The position numbers and the translations under genes are program-made. A stretch of DNA of 64,000 bases from Thalassia testudinum. Lineage: Eukaryota > Streptophyta > Magnoliopsida > Alismatales > Hydrocharitaceae. Of this stretch, positions 11,176-22,167 are shown in pieces. The notes below the pieces were generated by a model that was not told the DNA's origin, did not search any database, and worked only from the letters and a program-made list of their open reading frames with translations. Position 1 is the stretch's first letter; every line of letters starts with the position of its first letter. The DNA is taken from positions 17,210,501-17,274,500 of the forward strand of contig JAZHRO010000046.1 of assembly GCA_037157565.1 (NCBI GenBank). The letters are read 5' to 3'.

Positions 11176-12958
11176 TCTTGCAACGACCCGGTTCCCGAGT
11201 CCCTACGAGACACGAGAACCGGACCGACTCGACTAATCCCAAGACCTAGTCGTCCAACGAGGAAGTAACCAAAAGACAGTAAAATAAACCACATTCAGCA
11301 TGAATATAACTAACAATAAGAAAGTACAGCAGTAAGGAAGAGACTACTACAGTAGGTACCACCACAACAGTAGAACAACATTTATCATATAACAAGAACT
11401 GCAGGTAAAGAAGGTACAGCGGAAACAAAAACTACTCACTAGAACAGAAACAAAAGAGGTACAAAAGACTGTGGTAAACTCTACTGGACCCTACTCGGCC
11501 CAGCGTCCTCTGCAGCCGCCGACCCTGGCTGCTCAACACCTGGTCCTGAAAAAGGTAACGAGTGTAACACGTCAGCAAAACGCTGAGTAGAGTGGCAAAC
11601 TAACTAAAGGCAACAGTAGAGTGTACAGTAGCTGTTATGTTCTATTACTTCCTTTACTCACATCTTTCAATTTTTCTCACTATTTCATTTATCTCTCAGA
11701 TCCTTTACTTGATCTCGAATGTCCTCGTGGGAACGATCTTGATTGCAGTCTTTTCCAAAAGTAGAAGTAGCACGTGGTGCTCTCCTGGCCGGGAGAGTCC
11801 CCCGTGGTGATCCTACCCTCAGTCAACCACCCCAAGGTCACTGACAGACGTAACGGTGACTACGGCACGCGCGATAAACGCACAGGTAGCTAGCCCGCAC
11901 TGGCACGCGGTCAGTCGTTTCCGTTAACGGGTGCGCCCAAAGCACAGCACGGAACCAGGGCAGAGCCCTCTCAGTAACAGGGGTCCAACCCCTCCACAGT
12001 AACCAAACCGGGGCCTTGCCCCTCCACAGTTCGCGCACCCTCGCCTGACTACCCTGGTTTGCCCTAGTGGGCCTAACAAGTCGGTGAAGGAGGCTAGCAG
12101 AACCCCGGGGCCCGTGGGGTAGCTAGTACTCTCCTAACACTAGTAGCTCTCCTCGGTACTACGTACACGAGGGCCAACAAGTCGGTACAGAGCGGCCAAT
12201 CCTAACCCCGGGTCCCTGGGGTGGCTGGCCCCACTCTGCACTAAACAGGTACAGGTACTTCCCTTGGTACTGCGTACCCAAGAGACAGTACAAACTGCAT
12301 CTCAGTTCCATTCCTTTTTCCTTCCAGGAGTTCCACTCCTAATTCCCCGTAGGGTTCCAGCTCTTTATCTCAGAACATCATATGTTTCACTTTCCAGTTC
12401 CACGTTCTCACAATCCAGGATCTCAATCATGTTTCTTTATTCATAACAGGCAGCTGTTAATTCAATTTACAGGCAGCTTTATATTCCTTTCCATTTTTCC
12501 AAGACTGCAATATTATACATTCCACTAGTTTTTCCATCCTAGGGTTCATGCCACATCCTAGGATCTAGCATACAACTAGTTTTCTAGCCCTAGGATTCAT
12601 GCATCACCTAGGAGCTATCATTCCATACATTTCTCATTCCTAGGATTCATGCCATGTCCTAGATTCTTGTTATGGTTCCATACTTTAACAGATTTTAATA
12701 ATAAACTTAAGCCACTCTACCAGGTACAACGGGAGTAATGGGGGCGTGATCGGGAATCCCGCGTGCCTCCGTGACTCTCAAGACTGCCACTGAACGAGGT
12801 CCTATCACAAGGATCAAACACAAGGAGTGTCTCAAAACAGTGTATAGCTACTGTAGACGGGTAGAGGAATTAATTCTGAAAAGAACGCAACTCGAATCGC
12901 GGAAAACGGAGCCCGAACGGGCCCTAAACGGGTCGAAAAAGACGATACTGTGCAAAAT

Positions 12959-13302
12959 CAGACGTCTGGAACTTCTTCCAGACGTCTTAAACAGTGGATC
13001 AGAGAATTACCTGTTCAGTGTGGTTTCCCAGACGTCCAGAAGTCTGCGGGGACGTCTGTCCTATCTCCCAGACGTCCGATGGTCACCCCGGACGTCTGGA
13101 GGTCACTCCCGCCGTCTGGTAAAACTTCCAGACGTCTGATTCGCAAAGGATGCCGAATCAGCGAACCTGCGCACAGCCAACTCCCTCCCTTAGTACGGTC
13201 GGTCGACAGGAAGGAAGAAGAAAGCGGAATACACACCTTTCAGACGTCTGTATGAGCTACCAGACGTCGTCCTCGCCGTCTGCCTATCAACCCAGACGTC
13301 TG
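12959..13302. promoter_or_regulatory. GACGTC palindrome array, downstream cluster of Tekay 5' LTR
   Basis: About ten copies of CAGACGTCTG or one-mismatch variants (GGACGTCTGG, CAGACGTCCG, CAGACGTCGT) lie in about 345 bp at irregular spacing of roughly 15-60 bp. The decamer is its own reverse complement and contains the ACGT core used by plant bZIP proteins (C-box type). It lies downstream of the putative start site. The equivalent region of the 3' LTR is 5234-5578. A function as an enhancer is inference. Confidence 0.7.
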
Positions 13303-13752
13303 ATTCTGGAAATTTTTCCAGAATCAGGGCGCTACTCGGCCTCCGCTCGCGACGCCGCCTGCGTCGCACCTCGCGCGCCTGCTGCTCAGACTGCAGCAGG
13401 TCCCTCTCCGCGTCGTTCCGCGCCCCCTGCGCCCTACGCCGGCCGGCCAAGCCGCTCCGGCGAGCTCGCCCTTACGGCAGGGCTCCGCCCTCGCACGCCG
13501 CGCCTCCTCCGCACTCACTGCGGCCGCCGCTGCAGCCCTCGCGCTCGCTCGCTCTCGTACACAGGAAGGAGAAGAAGAAGGAGACGGTGGAGACGGGAGG
13601 GGAGGCGCGGCCCTTTTAAGGCCGCGCGGAGAGGAGAGAGAGAAGGCGCGGCAGGCGTCTGCAGCAGCAGAAGAAAAAGAGGGAATAACGAATATGCGGT
13701 CTGTGCGCGCAGGTGCGCAGACGACTCGTGGGTGTGGACGATAACGATTTTT

Positions 13753-13826
13753 CAGACGTCTGGCAAGACGTATGGATGTGATCCCAGACGTCTGGTAAGA
13801 CGTCTGGGCCACCTCCCAGACGTCTT
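13753..13826. promoter_or_regulatory. GACGTC palindrome array, upstream (U3) cluster
   Basis: Four closely spaced AGACGTCTGG-type sites plus one decayed site occur within 74 bp, 30 bp inside the LTR 5' end (minus strand) and about 130 bp upstream of the TATA-like box. The 3' LTR copy (6026-6114) has one more unit. Confidence 0.7.
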
Positions 13827-13861
13827 AAAATATGTCCGGGGCACGCGTTCGTAGCATTCAC

Positions 13862-14249
13862 ACATGTGATTTGTCATTAAGAATCAAGTAAACATGTTTA
13901 TTACATCAATTACTTCTTATTACAAAAGATTAAAGCACTAAAATGTTATACAAGTGAGTACAATGCCTTATTACATCAAATAAAGCTCAAAATATTGAAA
14001 GAGAATATTTCAGTAAAAGTACAAATCATACGTCTCTAATAAGAAGATTGGATGTCTTAAAAGTAAAAATTGGAAGTCTAAAATAATGGACAGACGTCAG
14101 ATTATCCTTCTTTATTTTTGTTCTTTCTTAATCTTCAGCCCTCTTTCTTCTTTATCTCTCTCTCTCTGTCTTTTCCTTTACTCATCTTTTTCTCTTCTTC
14201 TTCCTCTTCTGAACTCTTAGTCATTTCTTTAGCTTAACCTCTTCTCCTT
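13862..14249 (-). repeat. Continuation of the split LTR-like repeat
   Basis: No gene. AT-rich sequence follows the Tekay target duplication and contains decayed GACGTC motifs (about 14025-14100) and a C/T-rich tract (about 14105-14245). It is inferred to be the other part of the LTR that starts at 2240. Confidence 0.4.
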
Positions 14250-17200
14250 ACCGTGCATAATGAGTTCCACACTTAGCCATTAAGCCTTCAATTAGAAAAA
14301 TTAGATTTTCTTATTGGCATCTCAGTCCGGTCGGGGATACACAGCACCCCTTAGAGGGTGGGACCAGACCCTACTAGGTCCAAGCCTAATTTTTTCTTAG
14401 GTGGTTTAATTTCATTTTAAGCTCATGCACAGTAACTGGCCTCCCAGGCCCACTCGCCCACTCTGGCCCACACTCACGCCCACAGGCGCGCGCACACGCA
14501 CACACACCCATGCATAAGCACGTGCAATGCACGCACCCACACACCCATGCTCGTTTCATTTCGCGCCCTGCGTTGACGACCGAATCGTCTACTGTAGTTT
14601 TTCATAATATACCAGTGTGGCGCTTCACATATTACTGAAGTGAAACTATCTTCCCAGCTCTAGGCCAATCTTTCAGCGAAGATTCTGGCCGACTCAGTGA
14701 CTCAATCCGATCGAGCAAAGGCTCAATCGAGAGTTGATCAAGTGCTCTACAAGATTGTAACACCAATTTGGTGTTCAGATCTGGATTGGCCCTTCAATTT
14801 GAAGGGCGAAGATCAAGGGTTCGCACAGCCTTAATGGCCTGCAGAAGGTGAATCCAGGTCTTTTGACCTGCAGAAGAGGCTTTGGTATCTAGCTGAAGGC
14901 TTGAATACCTTCAGGGATTATTTCCACATCAATTGGAACAAGAAAAGAGCTTTTAAGAAGCTCAAAGAGAAGATGAAACTTAGATGCTTCATTCAGGAGA
15001 CATAAAGCTCAGATTTGAGCTTGAATTAGCTTAGCAGAGAGAGATTAGTCTCTAACAGATATCTGAAGAACCTCAGATGGTTATTGTGGTCTGGCCTAGG
15101 TGAAATAGGAGTTTAAATCTCATCAAAATGATACCGAAACTATATTTGGTTTGTTTTGAACCCAAACTGTGCAGAAGCATGAAACACCTTAAAACCTCAA
15201 TAAAAATCTTCCAATCCAACCTAAACACATTCTAAATCATCCCAGATCCCTATTGAAACATTTAATTCCCAAAATTACTCCAATATCACTTAAGTCTAAC
15301 ACAGTGTTGACCAAATCCAATTGAGGGTTGACTTTCTGAATTAAGCTTTCTTAGATTGAATTAAAGGCTCAGATCAACATAATTCATCCTTAGGAATTGA
15401 TTTAAGACTTCAAAATTGGATTTTGATCAAATCTGGTAAGGTTTCAGACTTCATTGCCTGAGGTCAAAATGGAGTTTGTTCGGTGGAACAACCTAAGAGT
15501 TCTCAAAGTAATTAAAGATCAAGGATGGCTTCTATAGGTTCTGCATAAGCTTCTGAACCTATTTTCGAAGTCTTAATCCTAACAAAACAGCTTCTCCAAC
15601 TCTGCTGAAGTTGGAGAAGACGCGGAACAAACAAGTACTCCAGATGTTGAAACTCAAATAAACCACAGAAAATTAATCATGAAGCCTTATAAGTGTACTT
15701 TGGAGCTTCTCAGGTAAATTCTTGGGCTGAAGCTCAAAATACCTCGCCGAAGCTCCAGTGAGTTTGGTTTTGATGTACAAAGGTGAAAACTTCAATAAAA
15801 CAGGCCATTAATGACCTGTAGAGTTTCCTAAGACCTAGAAAGATCTTAAGAACCCATCAATTGGCTCAAAGGATGATCATAACATAAGATTGTTCATGGA
15901 ATTCAAAATTTTGACATTCTGAATTCGACAGAACTTATAATGTCTCCTCTCACTCAATTGAGTGAGGGAAAATTTTCTAAGGGGTGAAGCGATGCAAGTG
16001 GACTAGGTAAGTAGGTGGTTAACTCATCTCTGAGCCACCATTGACAGCAAACTCATAAGAGGAGAATTTGGGTGTTTCTAGTAAATTTCTCTATAGGAGC
16101 AATTGAAAACTTTGTAGAGGTCCTTAGGAGTTAGGGAGGTGATGTAGGACCTTAATTGGGTGTGAGACTGGCTCTTGACACTTCACCATGGACAGTGAAG
16201 TATCTAGGTGTGTGTGAAGTGGTTTAGGTGGTTAGATGGATAATTAGGTGAATTCTAAGGTGGATTAGGGTCCTAAGAATGTGCTAAGGTGATGAAGGAC
16301 CCTAGACGAGTGTGAATTAGACTCAGGGACCTCCGCCATGGACAGCAGAGGTCGCCAGTGACGGTGAGATGGTCTAAGCGATATAGGTGTTAAATTGAAG
16401 GGAAAAGAAGTGTAGGTGATTTGTGAGGAGGAGAGGAAAATGATAAGGTACTCGGAAAGGTGAATAGAAGTCCATCAAAGCCGGATTTGGCTTCATCGAA
16501 GCCGGAGAAGCTACTACAACTATGCTAAACTAAGCTAATTCTACCTAATTACTTAGCTAAATCTACTCCTAAGAGTTAGCTCTACTTACTTGACGAAGGA
16601 GGTGAGCGATCTCGTCTTTGGCAGGGTGAGAACGGGATCAAGATGTAGATTGGGTGAGAAGAGAAGCTCCGGCCGATCGAAGCGGAGATCAGAGGGAGAG
16701 TGGGGCGCTCAGTCATCGTTAGCAGGGCGATAGAGAGGAAGAGGAGGTGAGAGAGGCAGCGCGTCCTTAGCGGTCGCGCTGAAGAAGGAGAACGAAGACG
16801 CCGGAGTTGCGGAAGAACCTACTGACCAGCTATGGTGAGGTAGAGAGGGGAAGGGAGCTGATCGCTCAAATCGCAGGGTTCGAGGGTATTTATAGGATTC
16901 AGTGGCTGTGAAGGGGGAAGAATCCGGACAAGTGGATGTCTAGGTACAGCTTAACCTCTGACGTTGTCGCTGAAGCTGATGAGGTTAACACCTATACTTA
17001 ATTAGGATTTATGAATAATCCGGACCAGTGGATGGAGTTAAGGTGGTGAGCACAAGCTTCAGAAGCTTCGCGATGGAGTGGCGTCAAATGGGCGGTCATC
17101 GAAGGGTGACATCACCGTTGAATGTTTGCCGTACAAGTGGTTGAAGAAGAAATGAATAAGACAGTGTACACAGGGATCAATTTGCATGAAAAGTTAAGGA

Positions 17201-17662
17201 CCTAAGCGAAATAAGAGGACTTAAGTGCAATGAATTCTAAGGATCCAAATGCAAACTGAGGCTTTTAAGGTTAATTTAAATTATTTTCTTTTCTAACTTT
17301 TTATATATTTATAAATTAGTTAAATATTATATAAGTGCCTTGCATTTACATTTTTACCCATTTATTTATATTTATTAAATTTATTTATTACTTAAGTTAT
17401 TAAAGACTTAGTTCTTAAGATTTTCTTAAGTTAAATAAGATATTAATTAGGTAACTAATTAATGGTATTTCGAGCCCATTAATTAATTAAGTTATTAATA
17501 ATATTAATTGAGTTATAATTAGGCATTTTAAACTTATTTTAAGTCCTTTATTGATTTGTCCCTTATTACATAATTAACCACTCTATATACATATTCCAAG
17601 CTAATTAATTAGGGAAACTAGTTAATTAGGGGTAATTAGAAGCCATGATGAGTCTCTCATCA
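14250..17662 (-). repeat. Minus-strand LTR-like repeat with terminal hairpin
   Basis: About 3.4 kb without a credible gene, homologous to 1-2239 over its left part and to 19311-20427 over its right part. On the minus strand it starts TGATGAGAGACTCATCA (plus 17646-17662), a 7-bp stem with a 3-base loop. It has a TATA box (plus TATTTATA, 16887-16894) about 770 bp inside. The right third is very AT-rich. Repeated ATGGACAGC-type blocks (16190, 16340) suggest internal duplication. The left boundary is approximate. It is called LTR by the TG start, TATA and copy number, not by seeing a pair. Confidence 0.55.
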
Positions 17663-19310
17663 TGGATGTCTGATGAACACCTGAAAAGGAAAGCATGGCC
17701 TCTCGACCTTGTCAGATAAGCTCAGAAGATGCGCACAAGTGCAATGAAGGTGGTGGTGGTGGTGGTGGCGATGGCGTGCCGTGCAAGTGGTTGCAAGTGT
17801 TGGTGAAGGCAGAGAATGGTGACGGAAGTTGGGTTGTTCGGCTGGGAGAATATGAGATCAAAACCCGAAATTTATTTGAGGCTTTTGATCAATGGAGCGA
17901 TGTGACACTCGCTGACTTGGTGGCAGGTGAAGAGATGGTCTGTAGTGGCTGGAATGTCCCGCTGGAGGTACGCTAGTGAGGTGGAAGACAAAGACGTGGA
18001 CGGTGTAGGAGCAGTCGAAACAGCAAAGTAGTAGCACGGTGATGATGTGCGAAAGATAAGGAGTCAAGGAGACTAAGTAGTGGTCAACGAGGGGGAGGAG
18101 TGACGTCAGGTCTGGTATGGCTGGTGCCAGAGACGAAGGGAGCTCTGGTAGGAGAGAACAGTGACGACGAAGTGGGAGGAAGAGCCTCGGGGGTATGTCG
18201 AGGTGCGGAAGAAGCTGGGGAGTCGAGATCGGTTGGTTATAGTTCATGATGGCTGGTGAAGAAGCTCGGAGGAAGGGGTCGCCGAAATGAGGCGGAGCAA
18301 GCCGAGGAGGAGAGGAAATAGGGCTAGAATTGGCTCAATTTTTCGCTAAGGAGGTAAGGAATGCCATGAGGGGTCATTTATAGGTTAGGAGGCAAGCTTT
18401 CAAGCTTAGAAGCTCCCAAGTTTTGCGAAATAGGAGACTCGAATCTTTGAAGGATACGCACGAGCTTTTTAGAGAGATTTGGAGACTTTGACATGGTTCA
18501 ATAGGATGGAGATTACCTGATGAATCTTCCTTGCAATTTTGAGAGGAATTCATCACGTAATCACAGAGTTCTTGCCAATTGAAGCTCGTCGAAGTAGGAC
18601 TTCTCCACGAAAATGGAGGAAGGACCTTTCTGTAAAGAGTGACGAAAAAGATAGGGGTATTTGCAAGGAATTTCAAAAGCTGAGGGGTTGAGTGAGAGAG
18701 AGAGTCAGACTGGATCAAATTGCAAACTATGTCAAGATGATCTCTGATTGGACCCAAATTTTGATACAAACCTCATTTGGACCCAAAAAATCTAATGATG
18801 AAGTTGGATTTTGGTTTTGACCTAGTTTAACTAGGTAATTTATGTAAGAATCCAAATTAGGGCAATAGTCTGTCTGTGATTCTGTTTTGGGTCAAAACGG
18901 GTTCTGATGGTCAATTCAAAGATGTTAAACCCTAGAGAATATTTTTATATGAATTTTAGAGGGTTTATGTGAATTTTATCTTGACCAAAACCTCAGTAAA
19001 TTAAGTAGGTCTGTTTATAGGGTTTTAGATGTCATTTAATTCTTAAAATTCGTGAAAACCCGTTTCTGTCTGCATGGACCCTCTTATTAGACTTAAATGC
19101 ATATTTGACCTTTAGTAACCCCTGAAAAACCCCGTGGTTATTCTGTTTTTGTGAATTACTGATAACATTGTAGAAATAACCTTTTATTCTTCTTTTCTTC
19201 TTAAAACAACTTAACCTGGCCAAGAGACCTTCTAGCTGATATGTAGGAGCTTTTATTAACTTTAGTAGATCAAATTGAGTTAGTTATGGCTCATGATGGT
19301 GTTCCCATCA
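17663..19310 (-). repeat. Minus-strand LTR-like repeat with terminal hairpin
   Basis: It ends on the plus strand with TGATGGTGTTCCCATCA (19294-19310), so on the minus strand it begins with the same kind of hairpin. A minus-strand TATA (plus ATTTATA, 18376-18382) is present. The half from 18780 to 19310 is clearly similar to 49110-49640. A 93-codon plus-strand frame at 17695 and a 129-codon minus frame at 18247 have no recognizable domain and overlap the GGT-repeat and LTR body, so I do not call genes. Paired LTR and target duplication were not found. Confidence 0.5.
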
Positions 19311-20427
19311 CTATATAAACTGCGATAAGCTACACTAAGATAAAACCTAATTCTACTGTTACCTGGTCGAAGGAGGTAGGAGATTTCCGTCGAAGGATCG
19401 CGATGGAGGAGGAAATCAGAGGGAAGGGGAGGAAGTCCGGCGGGCGAATTCGCAGTGTGGAAGAGAAGTCTGGAGTCGTCGCCTTGACCAGATGTGCAGC
19501 ATAGAACGACGAAGCTCGGCGGATGGTGGAAATGATCGGAGGAAGTACGTTGAAGTGGAGGTAGGTCGCCAGAGTAGAGAGAATAGCTTATCGGTTAGCT
19601 ACAGTTGAGGGAAGATTGTAGGGAGCTAACTACTCAAATCGGAGGAATGGCAGGCTATTTATAGGTGATGGTGGAGGTATAAGGGGATGTATCTAGACGG
19701 GTAAGAGTCTAGGTTCACCGAAACCACCGGCGTCGTCTCCGACATTGATGACCTTAACTTCGAACCCTAATTAGGATTAGAGCTTCGTCTGATCCGTCGG
19801 ATGCGAAGAGGAAGCTGAGTAGAAGCTCTGGAGCAACGGCGGAGGAGTTCAGGCAAGGGATGAGCGGTGATCGAGCGGTGTGGTGACCGAACTCTCTCAG
19901 CTGTCCAGTGCGAGGAAGAAGAGGAAGAAGACGACGGTGTACACAGGGACTTATTTGCAGGAATTCCTAAGGACCTAGACTGAATAAAAGGACTCAATGG
20001 AAATAGAAACCGAAGGACTAAAATGTAAACTGAGGTTTTCAAGGCTTATTTGAATTTAATTCTTTTTCAACTTTTTATATATGATTATAAATTAGATAAA
20101 TATTATATATATACCTTGAATTTACATTTTTGACCTTTTTAGCTTTATTTATTTAATTGATTAAATTACTTAAGTTATTACATACTTAGTGTTAAATATT
20201 AAATTTTAATTAGATATCTAAATATTTATAAATCGAGTCCAAATTATTATTTAAATTATTGATAGCATTAATTGACATTTAATTTAGTATTGTTAACTTA
20301 TTTTATGGTCTTTTAATATATTATCCCTTATATCATAATTAAACCCTAAATAGACATATTCCTAGTTAATTAATTAGAGAAACTAATTAATTAGGGGTAT
20401 TTAAGAGCCATGATGAGTTTCTCATCA
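19311..20427 (-). repeat. Minus-strand LTR-like repeat, probably truncated
   Basis: It ends TGATGAGTTTCTCATCA (20411-20427), the hairpin terminus shared with 17662. Its TATA (plus TATTTATA, 19656-19663) has the same surroundings as at 16887. It matches 16560-17662 closely enough to be the same family. It is cut at 20428 by a SIRE LTR fragment. No gene. Confidence 0.55.
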
Positions 20428-21099
20428 GTAAATAATCACACAAAATGAGCAATCTCACAAGTACACAAGTATTTTTAGGTGGAACCCAAATCCAGGTAAA
20501 AACTACCACCTAATCCTCTCGACCTAGGATTTTCCGATCAACGTAGTCGATTAAATCAACTAACTAAACTACTTAAAAACGAGGGTAGTTCAACCTCAAT
20601 ATAACCACGCTATTATGTTCGAGGGTAGCGTTCCTCAAAACCCCTCCTCTTCACGAGAAGTATTTTGTCTCGCGAGGGAGATGGGAATTCGCAAAGTGAA
20701 TACCCAAACAAAGTCAATTACAAATATATCCTATGGAGCCACAAAGTAAATAAGTAAATCTTTCTGCTATAAGATAAGGAAACTTCCCTTTGGTGGAAGT
20801 GCGTCGACTAGCAATGCGGGGTGTGTGAACCACGCAAGGGCACGAATGGCGCTCTTGTACGCAAAGATGGGAGAGGGGTGTGCAGCGAAGATGGTGCTGT
20901 CAAGAGTGTGGATAAAGGTTTTGAGAGCAACAACACTTCTAGGTGATTCATTTCTTCTTTTGAACACAATATGAGTAGAAGCAATGTTTCTTGATGTTTT
21001 TGACAAAGGAAGGATCCTCCTCTATTTATAGATGTCTTTAGAACCCTTACGAAGGTCTTGGAAGGGTTAAGTAGTCGTTGGGAATAAATCCAAGATGAC
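20428..21099 (-). repeat. SIRE-type copia LTR fragment
   Basis: This is the reverse complement of the 3' part of the SIRE LTR seen at 22168-23827. Shared blocks are the TATA region (plus CTATTTATAG, about 21021), the 'ggtggaacccaaatcc' block (20483) and the 'cctaggattttccgatcaac' region (20520). Both ends are lost: the LTR terminus before 20428 and everything upstream of about 21099. A 79-codon minus frame across the TATA is not a gene. Confidence 0.8.
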
Positions 21100-21719
21100 T
21101 TGACCTACCTTTCACAGACGACTCCGTACTACCAGGATTAGGCAGAAGGGCTATGCTGATAGGAAGCATAAAGAGGTGCAGTTCGAGGTTGGGGATCACG
21201 TCTTCCTCTGTGTTTCGCCCATGAAGGGCTTGCAACGTTTTGGGGTGAAAGAGAAGCTTGCGCCAAGGTTTGTGGGGCCCTTTGAGGTCTTAGAGTGGGT
21301 TGGACCTGTTGCTTAGTGGCTTGCCCTTCCTCCCTGGCTCTCTGGAGTGCACAACTTGTTCCATGTGTCCAATCTCAAGAAGTACATCGCCGATCCTAGT
21401 CACGTTCTGAGCCACGAGAGCATCGAGGTGGGAGATGACTGACCTACCCTAAGAGGTCAGTGTAGATATTAGACAGAGCCGTCCAGAGTGTGAGACGGAA
21501 TGAGGTGCCACTATTGAAGGTCCTATGGAGAAGTCGGCGATACGAGGAGGCAACTTGGGAGCCCAAAGCAGCAATGCGAGAATAGTACATGGAGCTTTTT
21601 GAGGGTACATCGCTTCTAACCTACTTTGATCCTCTTTAAGTTTGTTATGCGCTTTTACATTTATTTTTGCACCCTAGTTAGCTCAAGTTTCGAGAACGAA
21701 ACTTTCTTTAATTTTGTTA
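21100..21719 (+). pseudogene. Tekay-type integrase C-terminus remnant
   Basis: Translation gives the same order as the end of the 3455-13856 element: QKGYADRKHKEVQFEVGDHV, SPMKGLQRFGV, LAPRFVGPFEVLE, FHVSNLKKYIADPSHVLSHE and the chromodomain-like YEEATWEPK-type end. Several stops and frameshifts are present. Upstream integrase, RT and gag are missing, cut at the SIRE fragment near 21100. The 'tttcgagaacgaaact' block before the LTR (21688) is equivalent to the same block in the intact element near 6170. Confidence 0.88.
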
Positions 21720-22167
21720 TGTTGAAATGACCCTTCCCAAGGGTCGTTCGTAGTTTTCTGGAAAGGTAGAGGTATAAGTGCAATTTTAAACCCCCTAGGT
21801 TTAGGTGTGTGGGTCTTGTGGGAAGAAAAAGGTCTTGTAGGGGAGATTCTGCAATTCCGCCCTCTCTCTCCCTTCCTACACAACACACCCACGCACACAC
21901 CCCCTTACAAACCCTCACCCTCTCCCTATTTAACACCCCCACCACCCTCACCAACTCCCCCACCTCTCCACACCACCACCACCTCCACCCTCATTCCTCC
22001 ACCACCTGCCGACGACTACCTCCCTTCCCGCCCCCTTGCAGCCACGAGAGGGGAAAGAGGGGAGCTCAAGATGGAGGAGCATGGGAGAGAGGGAGAGCGA
22101 AAACGTGAAATAGAGGGAGAGCATGGGTAAGGGAGAGCGAGGATCTCGGAGGAGGTTAGGAAAGGAG

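Larger units (their letters stand above)
3455..13856 (-). mobile_element. Tekay/Del-type Ty3/gypsy chromovirus, full-length, damaged
   Basis: A 10.4-kb element read right to left. Two near-identical LTRs (3455-6152 and 11179-13856, fixed offset 7724) bound gag, protease, RT, RNase H, integrase and a chromodomain-like end. A perfect 5-bp target duplication TTCAC flanks it (3450-3454 and 13857-13861), and the LTRs run TG...CA on both strands. The primer site at 11164-11175 matches tRNA-iMet. Counting by eye, the LTRs differ at about 20 positions plus one 20-bp indel, so the insertion is recent. The internal frame nevertheless has five stops and three frameshifts, so it cannot make its own enzymes. 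It landed in an older minus-strand LTR (2240-3449 plus 13862 onward). Confidence 0.96.
11179..13856 (-). repeat. 5' LTR of the Tekay element
   Basis: 2678 bp, plus-strand ends TGCAACGACC and GTAGCA. This is the promoter-bearing copy because gag lies immediately downstream on the minus strand. A TATA-like TTAAAA lies at about 13612-13621 (minus). It is one 20-bp array unit shorter than the 3' LTR. Most visible differences between the two copies are transitions, many at CpG. Confidence 0.95.

Noticed and set aside
10203..11249. 348-codon plus-strand open frame
   Set aside because: It is the antisense shadow of the GC-rich Tekay gag frame and has no domain.
17695..17976. Possible small host gene with Gly-rich stretch (93 codons)
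   Set aside because: It lies inside an LTR-like repeat, uses a GGT microsatellite, and has no recognizable domain.
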